A stretch of DNA of 64,000 nt from G963675935 sp963675935 (GCA_963675935.2 CAXXPV010000008.1:620001-684000); one strand, 5' to 3'; positions 17,188-26,595 are shown, counted from the first letter of the stretch. Program-made: numbers and translations. The notes: a model not told the origin generated them from the letters alone.

Positions 17188-18966
17188 ATGTCGCTGCAAT
17201 TGTCTTGGTTCGATTTGTCGTTGGTCGTGGCCTATTTGATCGGCGTGGTGGGAATCGGCTGTTATGCGGGCATGGTTCGTCGTCGCGGTGGTGGCGGCGA
17301 GGGAAGCCATTACTTCCTGGCCGGCAACTCGCTCGGCTGGCCGATCATCGGCTTGGCCATGTTCGCGGCTAACATCTCGACGGTCCATCTGGTGAGCTTT
17401 GCCGAGACGGCGTACAAATACGGCTTGGTCTTCGGCAACTTCGAGTGGATGGCGGGCTTCACGCTGATTCTGCTGTCGCTGTTCTTCGCCCCGCTCTACC
17501 TCCGATCGCGCGTGGCGACACTGCCCGATTTTCTCGAACGCCGCTACAATCGCCACTGCCGCGACTGGCTGACGGTCATCTCGATCTTTTCGGCCATCGT
17601 AATCCACATCGGCGTGGCGCTTTACACGGCGGCGTTGGTGCTCTGCGGCATCCTCGGGATGGAAACCACGGCGACCATCCTCGGCGTCAACGCCATGATG
17701 TTTTTCATCATCGTACTCGGTGTTCTCACGGGCATTTACACCATGATCGGAGGACTTCTGGCCGTCGTGTGGACCGAGAGCATTCAGACGGTGCTGCTGC
17801 TCGTCGGGGCCGTTTGCATTACCGCCGTGGGATTCTACTACGTCGGCGGCTGGTCCGATTTGACCCAGACGCTGGCCACGCATCCGCATCCGCTCAACGG
17901 CGTCTTGAAGCTGCCCGACGGAAAGTTTCTAAATTGGGGAACCGGCAACTTCCTCTCGATTATGCGTGGCTCGAACGATCCGAGCAATCAACCGTGGTAC
18001 GGAATTTTGCTGGGCTATCCCGTGATCGGCATTTGGTACTGGTGTTGCGACCAGACGATCGTGCAGCGGGTGTTGGCCGCCCGCGATGAAAAGCAAGCTC
18101 GCCTTGGCCCGCTATTCTGCGGGTTTCTCAAAATCCTACCCGTGTTTTTGTTCGTATTGCCCGGGGTGGTGTGCGTCGCGCTGGTGCAGCAGGGTTTTGC
18201 GGGGTTCCACGGCGAGGCCCCGAGCGATCCCAAGTTCGCCTACACTTTCATGGTCACGCACATGCTGCCTTGGGGACTGAAGGGCTTGGTGACCGCGGCC
18301 ATGCTCGCGGCGGCCATGCAAACCTGTTCGGCCGCGCTGAACTCGACCGCCACGCTCTTCGCTTACGACATCGTCAAACGCTATCGGCCGAAGACCGGCG
18401 ACCATCAGTTGGTCGTCATCGGCAAAATCGCCACCGTGGTCGGCACCGTGCTGGCGATTGTTGCATCGCCGATTTTCGGGCAGAAAGACACCATTTTCCA
18501 GGCGCTTACCGACATCATTTGCTATTGCGCGCCGCCGATCACCGCCGTGTTCCTGCTTGGCGTGTTCTGGAAGCGTGCCACGGGAAAAGCGGCTTACCTC
18601 GCGATGGTGATCGGCAACGTACTCGGCATCGTCATCTTCTTCCTCGATATGTTCAAGGAGAACACGAAGGACTGCCTTTGGTACAGCGGATGGGACAAGG
18701 TCATCGCCTGGCATGAGTGGGCAACCGGGATGACGTTGAACTCGATGATGGAGGCGTTTTATCTGCTGGTGTTGTGTTTTGCGATCATCATCGTCGTTTC
18801 GCGTCTTTTCCCCGAGCCGCTCAAGGAAGAAGCGAAGCCCTTGGTGTGGGAGGATTGGCGCGAGCCGCTGCGGGGCGAGGCTCACGGCCACGGACTGGGC
18901 AACTACCGTATCCTGTCGGCCGTCGTCGTGGCGACGTTTATCGTGCTGTACATCGTGTTCCGTTAA
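17188..18966 (+). CDS. Sodium:solute symporter (SSS family)
   Basis: This 592-residue inner-membrane protein has about 13-14 hydrophobic segments from MSLQLSWFDLSLVVAYLIG onward. It carries SSS-family features: GRNxx-like FLAGNSLGWPIIGLAMFAANIST near the start, the TVLLLVGAVCITAVGFYYVGG core, and LVTAAMLAAAMQTCSAALNSTATLFAYDI. SSS carriers couple Na+ import to a sugar or other organic solute. The neighbouring GH29 and AraC genes suggest a monosaccharide such as fucose, but this is inference. Confidence 0.88.
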   Translation: MSLQLSWFDLSLVVAYLIGVVGIGCYAGMVRRRGGGGEGSHYFLAGNSLGWPIIGLAMFAANISTVHLVSFAETAYKYGLVFGNFEWMAGFTLILLSLFFAPLYLRSRVATLPDFLERRYNRHCRDWLTVISIFSAIVIHIGVALYTAALVLCGILGMETTATILGVNAMMFFIIVLGVLTGIYTMIGGLLAVVWTESIQTVLLLVGAVCITAVGFYYVGGWSDLTQTLATHPHPLNGVLKLPDGKFLNWGTGNFLSIMRGSNDPSNQPWYGILLGYPVIGIWYWCCDQTIVQRVLAARDEKQARLGPLFCGFLKILPVFLFVLPGVVCVALVQQGFAGFHGEAPSDPKFAYTFMVTHMLPWGLKGLVTAAMLAAAMQTCSAALNSTATLFAYDIVKRYRPKTGDHQLVVIGKIATVVGTVLAIVASPIFGQKDTIFQALTDIICYCAPPITAVFLLGVFWKRATGKAAYLAMVIGNVLGIVIFFLDMFKENTKDCLWYSGWDKVIAWHEWATGMTLNSMMEAFYLLVLCFAIIIVVSRLFPEPLKEEAKPLVWEDWREPLRGEAHGHGLGNYRILSAVVVATFIVLYIVFR

Positions 18967-18999
18967 CAACTGTAGGAGGCGACTCCCGTCGCCGATGGC
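18967..18999. repeat. Short palindromic repeat after the symporter, shared with 46239
   Basis: CAACTGTAGGAGGCGACTCC followed by CGTCGCCGATGGC directly abuts the symporter stop codon. The reverse complement occurs at about 46239-46274. The core GGCGAC TCCC GTCGCC is a hairpin. Confidence 0.7.
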
Positions 19000-19012
19000 G
19001 TGCCGTCGTTTA

Positions 19013-19121
19013 TTGAGAGTCAGCTTGATAATGTCGTAATAGCCGGGGGCCAACGGCCCGCGGAATGTGCTTTCCATTATCAATGGCGCCGACATTAACT
19101 ACCTGACGGTCAATGAACGAC
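19013..19121 (+). repeat. ~108-bp terminal-inverted-repeat element, copy 2
   Basis: The terminal arms GTCGTTTATTGAGAGTCAG and CTGACGGTCAATGAACGAC pair over most of 19 bp. The internal ATGTCG/CGACAT arms and central hairpin match copies 1 and 4. It lies between the symporter and the GH29 gene, about 47 nt after the symporter stop. Confidence 0.82.
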
Positions 19122-19149
19122 AAGTGTCCATTTTTCCAAGGAGCCTATC

Positions 19150-20145
19150 ATGCGTCGAACAACTGCGTTGTTGATCTTAGTGGCCGTGTGTATCGCCGCT
19201 TCATCGCCCGCAGCCGAAACCGTTGACATGGCCCAGCGAGCAACCGAGTTGAAGAATCTGAAATGGGGCATGTTCGTCTGCTGGTCGTTCAGCACGTTTT
19301 CCGGCAAGGAGTGGACGCCCGGCGTCAAGGATGTCGCTTTCTTCAAAGCCAAGGAATGCGACACCGACCAGTGGGCGCGCACGGCCAAGGAAGCGGGCAT
19401 GGGCTACATTCTTTTCCTCACAAAGCATCACGACGGCTTTTGCCTTTGGGACACAAAAACCACCGATCGCAAGGTGACAAAAGCCCCCTTGGGCCGCGAC
19501 GTACTGGCCGAACTGCGGAAGTCGTGCGACAAATACGGCATCAAGTTGGCCCTTTATTTTTCCGAAGGCGATTGGAACTGGCCCGGCGCCAAGGACGGGC
19601 AAGCCGGCGCCGGCGGCAGCAATCCCGAGATGAAAAAGGCCCAACTGAAAGAACTTCTCACGCAATACGGACCCGTGGAATTTATCTGGTTCGACTTCGC
19701 CGTGGGCAACGGCGGATTGAGTCATCGGGATACCGTGGCGTGGTGTCACGAGTGCCAGCCTGGCACCTTGATCGGGTTTAACGCCGGCGAGCCGGCCGGC
19801 GAGATCAGCTTGCGCGAGTGCGGACGGCCAGGGACGCTCGGCGATGCTGCGGCGGGTTCGCACAACAAAGACAACGAAGCGAAATACCGGGGCTATCTGC
19901 TGGCCGAGTTCACCTACCCTGTCTTGCCGCCGCACGAGGGCGGGGCACAGTGGTTCTATTCATTACCCAAGCACGACAAACTTTGTCATTCGGCCGAAAA
20001 GCTTTACCAAGACTATCTCGGCGCGGTGAAGTACGGCAACATTTTCTCGATTGACGTGGGGCCAGACTACCGTGGCCGACTGCGTGAGATCGACGTGAAG
20101 ACGTTGCGGCAAGTCGGCGAAATGATCGAAAAACAGAAAAAGTAA
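19150..20145 (+). CDS. GH29-like alpha-L-fucosidase, secreted
   Basis: The 331-residue protein has a signal peptide (about residues 1-22, ending SPAAE). The catalytic-domain motifs typical of GH29 follow: LKWGMFVCWSFSTFSG, YILFLTKHHDGFCLWDT, and the putative nucleophile Asp in EFIWFDFAVGNGG. At about 330 residues it is short and lacks the C-terminal beta-sandwich, as in many single-domain bacterial homologues. It probably releases fucose or a related sugar outside the cytoplasm for the adjacent symporter. The stop codon lies within the left edge of a palindromic insertion. Confidence 0.8.
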   Translation: MRRTTALLILVAVCIAASSPAAETVDMAQRATELKNLKWGMFVCWSFSTFSGKEWTPGVKDVAFFKAKECDTDQWARTAKEAGMGYILFLTKHHDGFCLWDTKTTDRKVTKAPLGRDVLAELRKSCDKYGIKLALYFSEGDWNWPGAKDGQAGAGGSNPEMKKAQLKELLTQYGPVEFIWFDFAVGNGGLSHRDTVAWCHECQPGTLIGFNAGEPAGEISLRECGRPGTLGDAAAGSHNKDNEAKYRGYLLAEFTYPVLPPHEGGAQWFYSLPKHDKLCHSAEKLYQDYLGAVKYGNIFSIDVGPDYRGRLREIDVKTLRQVGEMIEKQKK

Positions 20146-20266
20146 CCGCTTGTACCCCGTAGCAGGCACACTCCGTGTGCCGTTCGCAGCAGCAGTGAGC
20201 GGTTCGCTCTTCCGAGCGGACGGCACACGGAGTGTGCCTGCTACATCCCGATCCCTGAACGGTTAC
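20142..20266. repeat. Nested palindromic element at the GH29 stop codon
   Basis: The outer arms are GTAACCG...CGGTTAC (left arm decayed). The inner palindrome is GTAGCAGGCACACTCCGTGT...ACACGGAGTGTGCCTGCTAC. The flanks share AGAAAAAGT (20135-20143 and 20267-20275), a 9-bp direct repeat consistent with target duplication. Because the repeat includes the last Lys codons and stop, the protein end is unchanged (AAA AAG TAA now, AAA AAG TAG before). Confidence 0.8.
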
Positions 20267-20291
20267 AGAAAAAGTAGCGAGTACATTTGCC

Positions 20292-21596
20292 ATGTTGCAC
20301 GATCCCAGTCATTACGAACCGCCGGCGCCGGCGGAGGAAATCACGCTGTCGGCCGCCGACACCGACACGCTTCGCCGCTTGGCATCGGAAGTGGCGGAAA
20401 TCGCCGCGTTGCCGATCCAGAAGGAAAACGCCCGGCTCTGGCGCAAGCTCAACGACCTCGAGTCGGAGCGGCCCCTGGTGTGGATCAACGAGATTTGCTG
20501 GCACGAGATGAACGTCGATGACGAGTTGACGCTGACGACGGAGCATCCGTGGGCGCGCGACCAGGAACGCGATTTGCGTCGCACGCTCTACCAGTGGCGT
20601 CATCTGCCAGGCGACATGGTCGTGAGCGATTACCTCGCCTGCCCGCTGGCCATTCACAGCACCGACTTCGGCATTATCGAAGACGTGGACGTGGTGCGGA
20701 CCGACGCGCAGAGCGACATCGTTTCACGGCATTTCAAGATTCAGATTCGCGATTTCGACGATCTCGAAAAAATCAAGATGCCGAAAATCGCGCACGACGC
20801 GGCGGCAACCGAGTTGCGATATCAGGCGATGTGCCGGGTGTATGAAGGCATTATGCCGGTGCGCAAAATGGGCCAAACGCACATCTGGTTCACCCCCTGG
20901 GATTATCTGATTCGCTGGTGGGGCATCCAGGAGGCCATGCTCGACATGATCGAGCGGCCTGATCTGGTTCACGCCGGGGTCGAGCGAATGGTCGATGCCT
21001 GGATGATCGAACTCGACCAGTTCGCCGCGCAAAACCTTTTGGCGTTGGACTGCGACAACACGCGGATCGGCTCCGGCGGATACGGCTATGTCAGTGCCTT
21101 GCCGGGCGAGGACTTCGATCCGAAGCACGTGAAGCCGCACAACATGTGGGGCTGCTCGAACGCTCAGATTTTTTCCGAGGTCTCGCCGCGGATGCACTGG
21201 GAGTTCGCCATCGAGCACGACCTTCGCTGGCTTGCGCGTTTTGGGCTGACGTATTACGGCTGTTGCGAGCCGTTGGACCGGAAGATCGACCTGCTGCGGC
21301 GGATTCCGAACCTGCGCAAAATTTCGGTCAGTCCGTGGTGCGACACCGAGCGCGCGATCGAGCGGATCGGGGCCGACTACGTGATGAGCCGCAAGCCAAG
21401 CCCCGCGATTTTGGCCGAGGACGTTTGGCATCCGGAGCGCGCTCGGCAGGACATCCGCTGCTTTCTGGAGAAGACCGGCAAAGGTTGCCACGTCGAATTG
21501 ATTATGAAGGACATTTCGACCCTGCGTCATCAGCCGCAACGATTGTGGGATTGGGCGGCGATTGCCGGCGAGCTTGCCCGCGAGTTTGCGGCGTAG
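20292..21596 (+). CDS. Uroporphyrinogen decarboxylase-like (UroD/MtaA superfamily) protein
   Basis: This 434-residue cytosolic protein has the TIM-barrel look of the UroD/cobamide methyltransferase superfamily. Examples are the WGIQEAMLDMIERPDLVHAGVERMVDAW helix pair and the C-terminal barrel strands YYGCCEPLDRKIDLLRRIPNLRKISVSPWCD. Planctomycete genomes carry many such paralogues beside sugar-catabolism genes. It is unlikely to be the haem enzyme, since it is longer and lacks the typical N-terminal RQAGR motif. The substrate is unknown; methyl transfer or decarboxylation are possibilities. Confidence 0.6.
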   Translation: MLHDPSHYEPPAPAEEITLSAADTDTLRRLASEVAEIAALPIQKENARLWRKLNDLESERPLVWINEICWHEMNVDDELTLTTEHPWARDQERDLRRTLYQWRHLPGDMVVSDYLACPLAIHSTDFGIIEDVDVVRTDAQSDIVSRHFKIQIRDFDDLEKIKMPKIAHDAAATELRYQAMCRVYEGIMPVRKMGQTHIWFTPWDYLIRWWGIQEAMLDMIERPDLVHAGVERMVDAWMIELDQFAAQNLLALDCDNTRIGSGGYGYVSALPGEDFDPKHVKPHNMWGCSNAQIFSEVSPRMHWEFAIEHDLRWLARFGLTYYGCCEPLDRKIDLLRRIPNLRKISVSPWCDTERAIERIGADYVMSRKPSPAILAEDVWHPERARQDIRCFLEKTGKGCHVELIMKDISTLRHQPQRLWDWAAIAGELAREFAA

Positions 21597-21870
21597 TTCG
21601 TACTCCTCACGCTCCGCGTGAGGATGGATCCGTTCGCAGTTCCGCCTTCAGGCGGCATTCTCGCAAGCACCCTTCGTGTGGTGCGTGTCGCCTAGCAAGC
21701 AGTGGGGCGTGTTGGGCAGGCATCCAGTCATTCGTCTGTGCCATTGCGCGAATTTATTGGACCGCTGCACTTCTGCGTGGATAATAGAGAAGATTGCCGA
21801 CAACAGGGAATCTTAGGGCTCGCGCCAAAATAAACCATGCAACTTGTCGTAGGACGGTGTGCAACTTGTC

Positions 21871-21929
21871 GTAGGACGGATTTCCAAATCCGTCCGGTTT
21901 TTAGAGACGGATTCGGAAATCCGTCCTAC
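21871..21929. repeat. Palindrome GTAGGACGGATTT...CCGTCCTAC
   Basis: The arms GTAGGACGGATTTCCAAATC and ...GGAAATCCGTCCTAC form nested hairpins. Immediately upstream, GCAACTTGTCGTAGGACGG occurs twice in tandem (about 21839-21879). It is part of a 21597-22282 intergenic region that contains no gene. Confidence 0.75.
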
Positions 21930-22095
21930 AAACAGGATCAATTTATTCTGACGCCATGCCTCTGCATCGCAGCACCGGGGGTTCAATCAGCCAAGTGGAT
22001 TCGCCGTAAAAGTTCTTTTTTGGAAATCTTTGGATTTTCGCGATCAAGATTTCGGCCCCGAGGGCATTTATCTCCAGTGGAACATGGTTGGGGGC

Positions 22096-22219
22096 GTAAC
22101 CGTTCACGGGCCGGGAAAGCACCGTCATTCAGAGCGTAGCGAAGAATCTCGGTTGAACCGCGATCCCACGAGAGATTCTTCGCTACGCTCAGAATGACAG
22201 GCGTCCCGTGAACGGTTAC
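22096..22219. repeat. Nested palindromic element with 9-bp target duplication
   Basis: The outer arms are GTAACCGTTCACGGG and CCCGTGAACGGTTAC. The inner palindrome has arms TCATTCAGAGCGTAGCGAAG and its inverted copy around AATCTC. The flanks carry an identical 9-mer GTTGGGGGC (22087-22095 and 22220-22228). A sister copy with the same outer arms and inner cargo lies at 43108-43231. Confidence 0.87.
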
Positions 22220-22282
22220 GTTGGGGGCTGGATAAATATCCAGCCATACTTATCAGGGGCGTTTAGCAGCGGATTTTAGCCG

Positions 22283-22843
22283 ATGAACGAACAAGATCGC
22301 CACGATCTGTTTTCCGAGCTGATCACCCGCTATCAGTGCCAGCTCTACGCCTACGTCTTCGCGGTAGTCCGCAACCGGCAAGACGCTGACGATCTCTTCC
22401 AGTCGGTCTGCCTGGTTCTTTGGCGGAAATTCGACTTGTTCGAGCCGGGCAGCAGTTTTTTCTCCTGGGCGCGACAGACGGCGAAGCTGGTGATTTACAG
22501 CTTCTTGCGGCACAAGAAGAATCTGCCGACCTGCGCCAGTGAGGAGTTGTTGGACGCCCTGGCCGACACGGCTTCCCAAGCCCGGGACGATGGGGAGGAG
22601 TATTTTCTGGCCGCCTTGCGTCGCTGCAAGGGCAAACTCAGCGCCACCGATGAGGAATTGCTCGACCTCCGTTACGCCGAAGACATCGGCAGCCGCGGAA
22701 TCGCCGATCGCCTGCAACGGCCGCAACAGAGCGTGTGCCAATCGCTCAAACGCATCCGCCGCTGGCTGTTGGATTGCATCCGCATGGAAATGTCGCGAGA
22801 AGAGCATTTTGATTCTGATCGCTCCAAGGAGTTGCCCTCATGA
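22283..22843 (+). CDS. ECF sigma factor (planctomycete/verrucomicrobial FecR-linked type)
   Basis: This 186-residue protein has region 2 (YQCQLYAYVFAVVRNRQDADDLFQSVCLVLWRKFDLFEPGS) and region 4 (ADRLQRPQQSVCQSLKRIRRWLLDCI). The last bases overlap the next gene as ATGA, so the two are co-translated. This pairing with a FecR/LamG membrane protein is a known planctomycete arrangement for surface signalling. Confidence 0.88.
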   Translation: MNEQDRHDLFSELITRYQCQLYAYVFAVVRNRQDADDLFQSVCLVLWRKFDLFEPGSSFFSWARQTAKLVIYSFLRHKKNLPTCASEELLDALADTASQARDDGEEYFLAALRRCKGKLSATDEELLDLRYAEDIGSRGIADRLQRPQQSVCQSLKRIRRWLLDCIRMEMSREEHFDSDRSKELPS

Positions 22844-24705
22844 GCGATGTCGTGACCAATGTCGATCGGCTGCTCGACCTCGCCGAGGCCGTGTGCGATG
22901 GCACTGCTTCGCCCGGCGATTACGCTGAGTTGGATTCGATCGTTTTGGCCGACGAAGTGTCGCGGAGCTATTACTGGGACTATTGCCGGATGCACTTTGC
23001 GATGGAGTTGGAATCGAGGGCGTGCGGCGCGTTGCGCGGGGTGTCGCAACGTGGCGACCTCGACTCGGCGGCGCTATTGCCGTGGGAGGCCGACGCCTTG
23101 AAGCCCACGGCCATGCCCTTTGTTTCAGCTTCGCCCGCGCCGACGTGGGGTTTCTTGGGCGGCATTGGCAACACCATTCACGGCGTCGTCAGTCTTTTGC
23201 CGGAGGGGATGCCCTTTGCGTGCATGGTGGCCGCGGTCGTTCTCGGGTTGGGAATTTTCATCGCCTCGATCATTCCTGTGTCTTATCCCGAGTCTGCCGC
23301 GAGGTTGCCGACGGTCGCGGGTGGAAAGACGGTTGCGCCGTCGAAGGGATTGCAGCCTGAGTTGCAGCCCGAGCCGAAGATTGTTTCAGTCGCTCGGATC
23401 ACCGGCATGGTCGATTGCCAGTGGGTCGATACGGATTACGCTCCCATCCACGATCGCGTGGTGCAAGGCGACAAGTTCATGCTGAAATCCGGCCTAATGG
23501 AAATTACCTACAAGACCGGCGCGAAAGTAATTCTCCAAGGTCCATGCACTTACGAAGTGGAATCAACCGCCGGCGGATATTTGTCGCTTGGCAAGTTGAC
23601 GGCGCGGGTGGAGAGTAGGTCCCGTCTGCCGGACGGGACATTGTCGTCCGATCTCGATGTCTCGAAGTCCCGCCCGGCAGGCGGGACCTACTTTGCCGTT
23701 CGCACCCCCACGGCCGTCGTCACCGACCTCGGCACGGAGTTCGGCGTCGAAGTGGCTGCCCAGGGCGTTTGCCATGTTGAGACGTATGCCGGCTTGGTGA
23801 CGGTGACTCGAACCATCAAGAGCAATCCGAGCGGGGAGCCGCAAAGGGTCGCCGCAGGGCAGGCTGTGCAAGTCTCGCCCGATGGCAAGACCATCACACG
23901 GCTCACAAGTCAGCGGCGAAACGACTTTGTAACCGTCAGTCGGCTGCCACAAATTGCCCAAGAGAGCCGCGCCGCCAACTCCTACGAGCGTTGGCGGCAA
24001 TACAGCCTGAATTTGCGTAAGGATCCCGATCTGGTCGCTTACTACACGTTTGACAATAAGAGCGAAGCGCCTGGACGTTTGTTGAATCGTGCCAAGGCAA
24101 CCGTCGGCCGACATGACGGAACATTGGGTGACGGCAACTCCAGCACAATGCCCGCATGGGCCGTCGGTCGTTGGCCGGGTAAAGTGGCCCTGGCCTTCGA
24201 CGCGGCCAAGGAGACTCGCGTCGTCGTGCCGCACGACGACGCCTTGAATTTGACCAAGGCCATGACGATCGCGGTTTGGCTCAAACCGGACGATCCCTCG
24301 CGAGTCATGCACCTTGTCAACAAGGCGGTTGCTCCGCAAACGACGTTCAACATGGTTTGGATCGGCAAGTATCCCGACCCAACATTCGAGCGCTCGTTGT
24401 ATTTCGATTGGGGCTGGGGCGGAATGAAGGCACACGACGTGTTGCCGGTCGAAAGCCGCTGGATTCACCTGGCGGTGTCGTGCGACGCAACTCGCGAAGT
24501 GGTTTATTACATTGATGGCGCAATAGCGGGCTCGTGTCCGAGCGGAACCACGTTGGCCACCAATGGCGACGTGGTGATCGGATATGCTCCTTGGGAAAAG
24601 GATAATGCGTTTATCGGCTTGATGGACGAATTGGCGATCTTCCGCCGCGTCTTGTCGGCCGGAGAAATCTATCGAATGGCGACGATCGGGAAACCGTCGC
24701 CGTAG
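22840..24705 (+). CDS. FecR-domain anti-sigma/LamG membrane protein with embedded repeat
   Basis: This 621-residue protein has a cytosolic N-terminus that can contact the sigma factor, and one transmembrane helix around residues 125-147 (CMVAAVVLGLGIFIASIIPV). A periplasmic FecR domain follows (GDKFMLKSGLMEITYKTGAKV; RTPTAVVTDLGTEFGVEV), then a C-terminal LamG/concanavalin-like domain (LVAYYTFDNKS; MTIAVWLKPDD; NAFIGLMDELAIFRRVLSAGEI). Residues about 259-284 are encoded by a palindromic repeat and interrupt the FecR core just before FAVRTPTAVV. It probably transmits an extracellular glycan or surface signal to the coupled sigma factor. Confidence 0.87.
   Translation: MSDVVTNVDRLLDLAEAVCDGTASPGDYAELDSIVLADEVSRSYYWDYCRMHFAMELESRACGALRGVSQRGDLDSAALLPWEADALKPTAMPFVSASPAPTWGFLGGIGNTIHGVVSLLPEGMPFACMVAAVVLGLGIFIASIIPVSYPESAARLPTVAGGKTVAPSKGLQPELQPEPKIVSVARITGMVDCQWVDTDYAPIHDRVVQGDKFMLKSGLMEITYKTGAKVILQGPCTYEVESTAGGYLSLGKLTARVESRSRLPDGTLSSDLDVSKSRPAGGTYFAVRTPTAVVTDLGTEFGVEVAAQGVCHVETYAGLVTVTRTIKSNPSGEPQRVAAGQAVQVSPDGKTITRLTSQRRNDFVTVSRLPQIAQESRAANSYERWRQYSLNLRKDPDLVAYYTFDNKSEAPGRLLNRAKATVGRHDGTLGDGNSSTMPAWAVGRWPGKVALAFDAAKETRVVVPHDDALNLTKAMTIAVWLKPDDPSRVMHLVNKAVAPQTTFNMVWIGKYPDPTFERSLYFDWGWGGMKAHDVLPVESRWIHLAVSCDATREVVYYIDGAIAGSCPSGTTLATNGDVVIGYAPWEKDNAFIGLMDELAIFRRVLSAGEIYRMATIGKPSP
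23615..23691. repeat. Palindromic repeat inside FecR coding sequence (in frame)
   Basis: The arms GTAGGTCCCGTCTGCCGGAC and ...CGGCAGGCGGGACCTAC match the repeat whose arms bound 50875-51085. In this frame it reads SRSRLPDGTL...SRPAGGTY with no stop. No clear flanking duplication was found. Confidence 0.85.
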
Positions 24706-24797
24706 AAAGGAGGTCTCTTGACGCAGCCATGGAGCGACGGAGCGTGTTGCGGGTTTTTGTTTCATCTCACTGTTTCACTTTTTTAGGGAGATCTATC

Positions 24798-25493
24798 ATG
24801 AGAGTTCGGAACGTTCTGTGCGCTGTGGCAGTTGTGGTCTTGGCGATTTCAGCCAGGGTGAATGCCGAAACAATGTCCTACGTGGGTGCGGTCACGGGTG
24901 ACGAAACGCTCCGTTGGCGCACTTCAACCGTCAACAAATCGATGGACATCGACGGCGACAACGTCTATGGCACCTGGGGCGCGATCAATTTTGCGGATGC
25001 CCTAGTCGGCAACATGATTTATGTTTCGTCCGGGTCTCAGTATGGGCATAACGGCGTTTATGCGGCCATCGACAACCTCGCCTCCACCGGGGGCGCCGGC
25101 ATCGCGCTCTCCAGTTACACATTCACTCTTGGCGGAAACGAAGCCGACTATGTCGGTAAAACAGTTCGCATCGGCGTCATGACCGACGTGCTCAGCTCGG
25201 CTGAGTGGGACGGCAATTATGGCCATGTGTATACGTTGGCCGGACCGGACGGCGTTAGCGCGGCGTCGCCGGCCGCTCCCGCTTCCGATGGCGTGCCGGA
25301 TATGTTCTTCTTCGACGTCGCCGGCGCAACGGCCGGCCAGACGTATACCATTACTTCAACCGGCGGCGCAAGCACGCCGTACCTCAGCGCCGTCTCCGTG
25401 GACATCGGCACCGTGCCCGAACCCTCGACGTTTGCCATGCTGACCGCATGGCTCGTTGGCCTTTTGGCTTACGCTTGGCGCAGGCGTAAATAG
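24798..25493 (+). CDS. PEP-CTERM sorted exported protein
   Basis: Starting at ATG 24798 (preceded by AGGGAG), the 231-residue protein has a signal peptide (MRVRNVLCAVAVVVLAISA, cleavage near VNA-E). Its C-terminal sorting signal is VPEPSTFAMLTAWLVGLLAY followed by AWRRRK. This is the substrate signature of the exosortase/PEP-CTERM system. The middle is an unassigned beta-rich domain. It is downstream of the FecR/LamG gene and may be part of its regulon. Confidence 0.85.
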   Translation: MRVRNVLCAVAVVVLAISARVNAETMSYVGAVTGDETLRWRTSTVNKSMDIDGDNVYGTWGAINFADALVGNMIYVSSGSQYGHNGVYAAIDNLASTGGAGIALSSYTFTLGGNEADYVGKTVRIGVMTDVLSSAEWDGNYGHVYTLAGPDGVSAASPAAPASDGVPDMFFFDVAGATAGQTYTITSTGGASTPYLSAVSVDIGTVPEPSTFAMLTAWLVGLLAYAWRRRK

Positions 25494-25531
25494 GGAAATC
25501 CCGACTTAAGATTTTAAAGCTGAAGCCGTCT

Positions 25532-25580
25532 CCGATGTCGTTGCGCGAGCGATTCGCCGCGACATCGGAGCTTTTCCCTC
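25532..25580 (+). terminator. Hairpin terminator after the PEP-CTERM gene
   Basis: The stem CTCCGATGTCG pairs with CGACATCGGAG, followed by CTTTTCCCTCTCTT. It separates the PEP-CTERM gene from the DUF1559 gene. Confidence 0.7.
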
Positions 25581-25610
25581 TCTTCTTTCCCACTCTGGAG
25601 AGTGCAAAAC

Positions 25611-26564
25611 ATGTTCGATAATTGTCCATCGTCCGTTGGAAATCGCCAATTCTCCGCATTTACCTTGGTGGAACTTCTTGTTGTCATCACGATCATCGGC
25701 ATCCTGATCGCGTTGTTGCTGCCGGCGGTGCAGGCGGCGCGCGAGGCGGCCCGAAGAATGCAGTGCAGCAACAATCTCAAGCAATTCGCCCTCGGTTCAC
25801 ACAACTACCACCTCGACCATAACATGCTTCCCTATTGTCTCGCGTCCGACAACCGCAACCAGAACAACGCCCAGCGGCGCAACTGGATTGTCGCCCTATT
25901 GCCCTACATCGAGCAGTCGGGCATTTTCGACCAGATGGACATGCGAATCCAGGGCAACAAGGGCGTCAATTTGGAGTTTGCCAAGAAGAACCTGTCAATG
26001 GCGTTGTGTCCCTCCGACAGCGAGGCGGCCACGCCCTTGGTGACGGAGCTTTCGATGGCCGCCTACGTCGGAACCAACACCGCCGTTGGATTGACCAGTT
26101 ACGCCGCCAACTCCGGCGACCACCACAACTCGACCGGCCCCGGATACGATCCGTATTACGCCAACGACACCTATTCGCTCGGCCTGCTTCGCGGAGTGAT
26201 TTCGCGGTGCGGCTGCAGCGCGTCGTTCCGCGACATCACCGACGGAACGTCGAACACGTTGCTTTATGGCGAGATCATCCCCAGTTGGTGTCCTTGGAAC
26301 GCCTGGGCGCTGCAAAGTTGGGCGACCACGTGCCGCCCGATCAACTATCAAAATTATCGCGGCGCCGAGATGGGCGGAACGCAGCCCAATTTAACCGGCG
26401 CCGATCCCGACGCCTGCATCGCGTTCCGCAGCTTGCATCCGGGCGGGGCGAACTTCACTTTGTGCGATGGTTCGGTGACTTTCCTCGGCGAGACGATCGA
26501 CGAAACGCTTTTTCGGGCGATTTCCTCCCGTGCCGGCGGAGAGATCGCGAATGTGCCCAATTAA
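25611..26564 (+). CDS. DUF1559 (type II pseudopilin-like) protein
   Basis: This protein has about 317 residues. The N-terminal pilin-like methylation segment is AFTLVELLVVITIIGILIAL, followed by LLPAVQAAREAARRMQCSNNLKQ. The C-terminal signature HPGGANFTLCDG matches the H-X9-DG motif of this planctomycete-specific family. Start chosen at ATG 25611 because GGAG lies 10 nt upstream. These proteins are likely assembled or exposed through a type II/IV pilus-like apparatus. Many paralogues occur per genome. Confidence 0.93.
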   Translation: MFDNCPSSVGNRQFSAFTLVELLVVITIIGILIALLLPAVQAAREAARRMQCSNNLKQFALGSHNYHLDHNMLPYCLASDNRNQNNAQRRNWIVALLPYIEQSGIFDQMDMRIQGNKGVNLEFAKKNLSMALCPSDSEAATPLVTELSMAAYVGTNTAVGLTSYAANSGDHHNSTGPGYDPYYANDTYSLGLLRGVISRCGCSASFRDITDGTSNTLLYGEIIPSWCPWNAWALQSWATTCRPINYQNYRGAEMGGTQPNLTGADPDACIAFRSLHPGGANFTLCDGSVTFLGETIDETLFRAISSRAGGEIANVPN

Positions 26565-26595
26565 CACCCAGGGAATCGGAAACTCGCCATCCACC

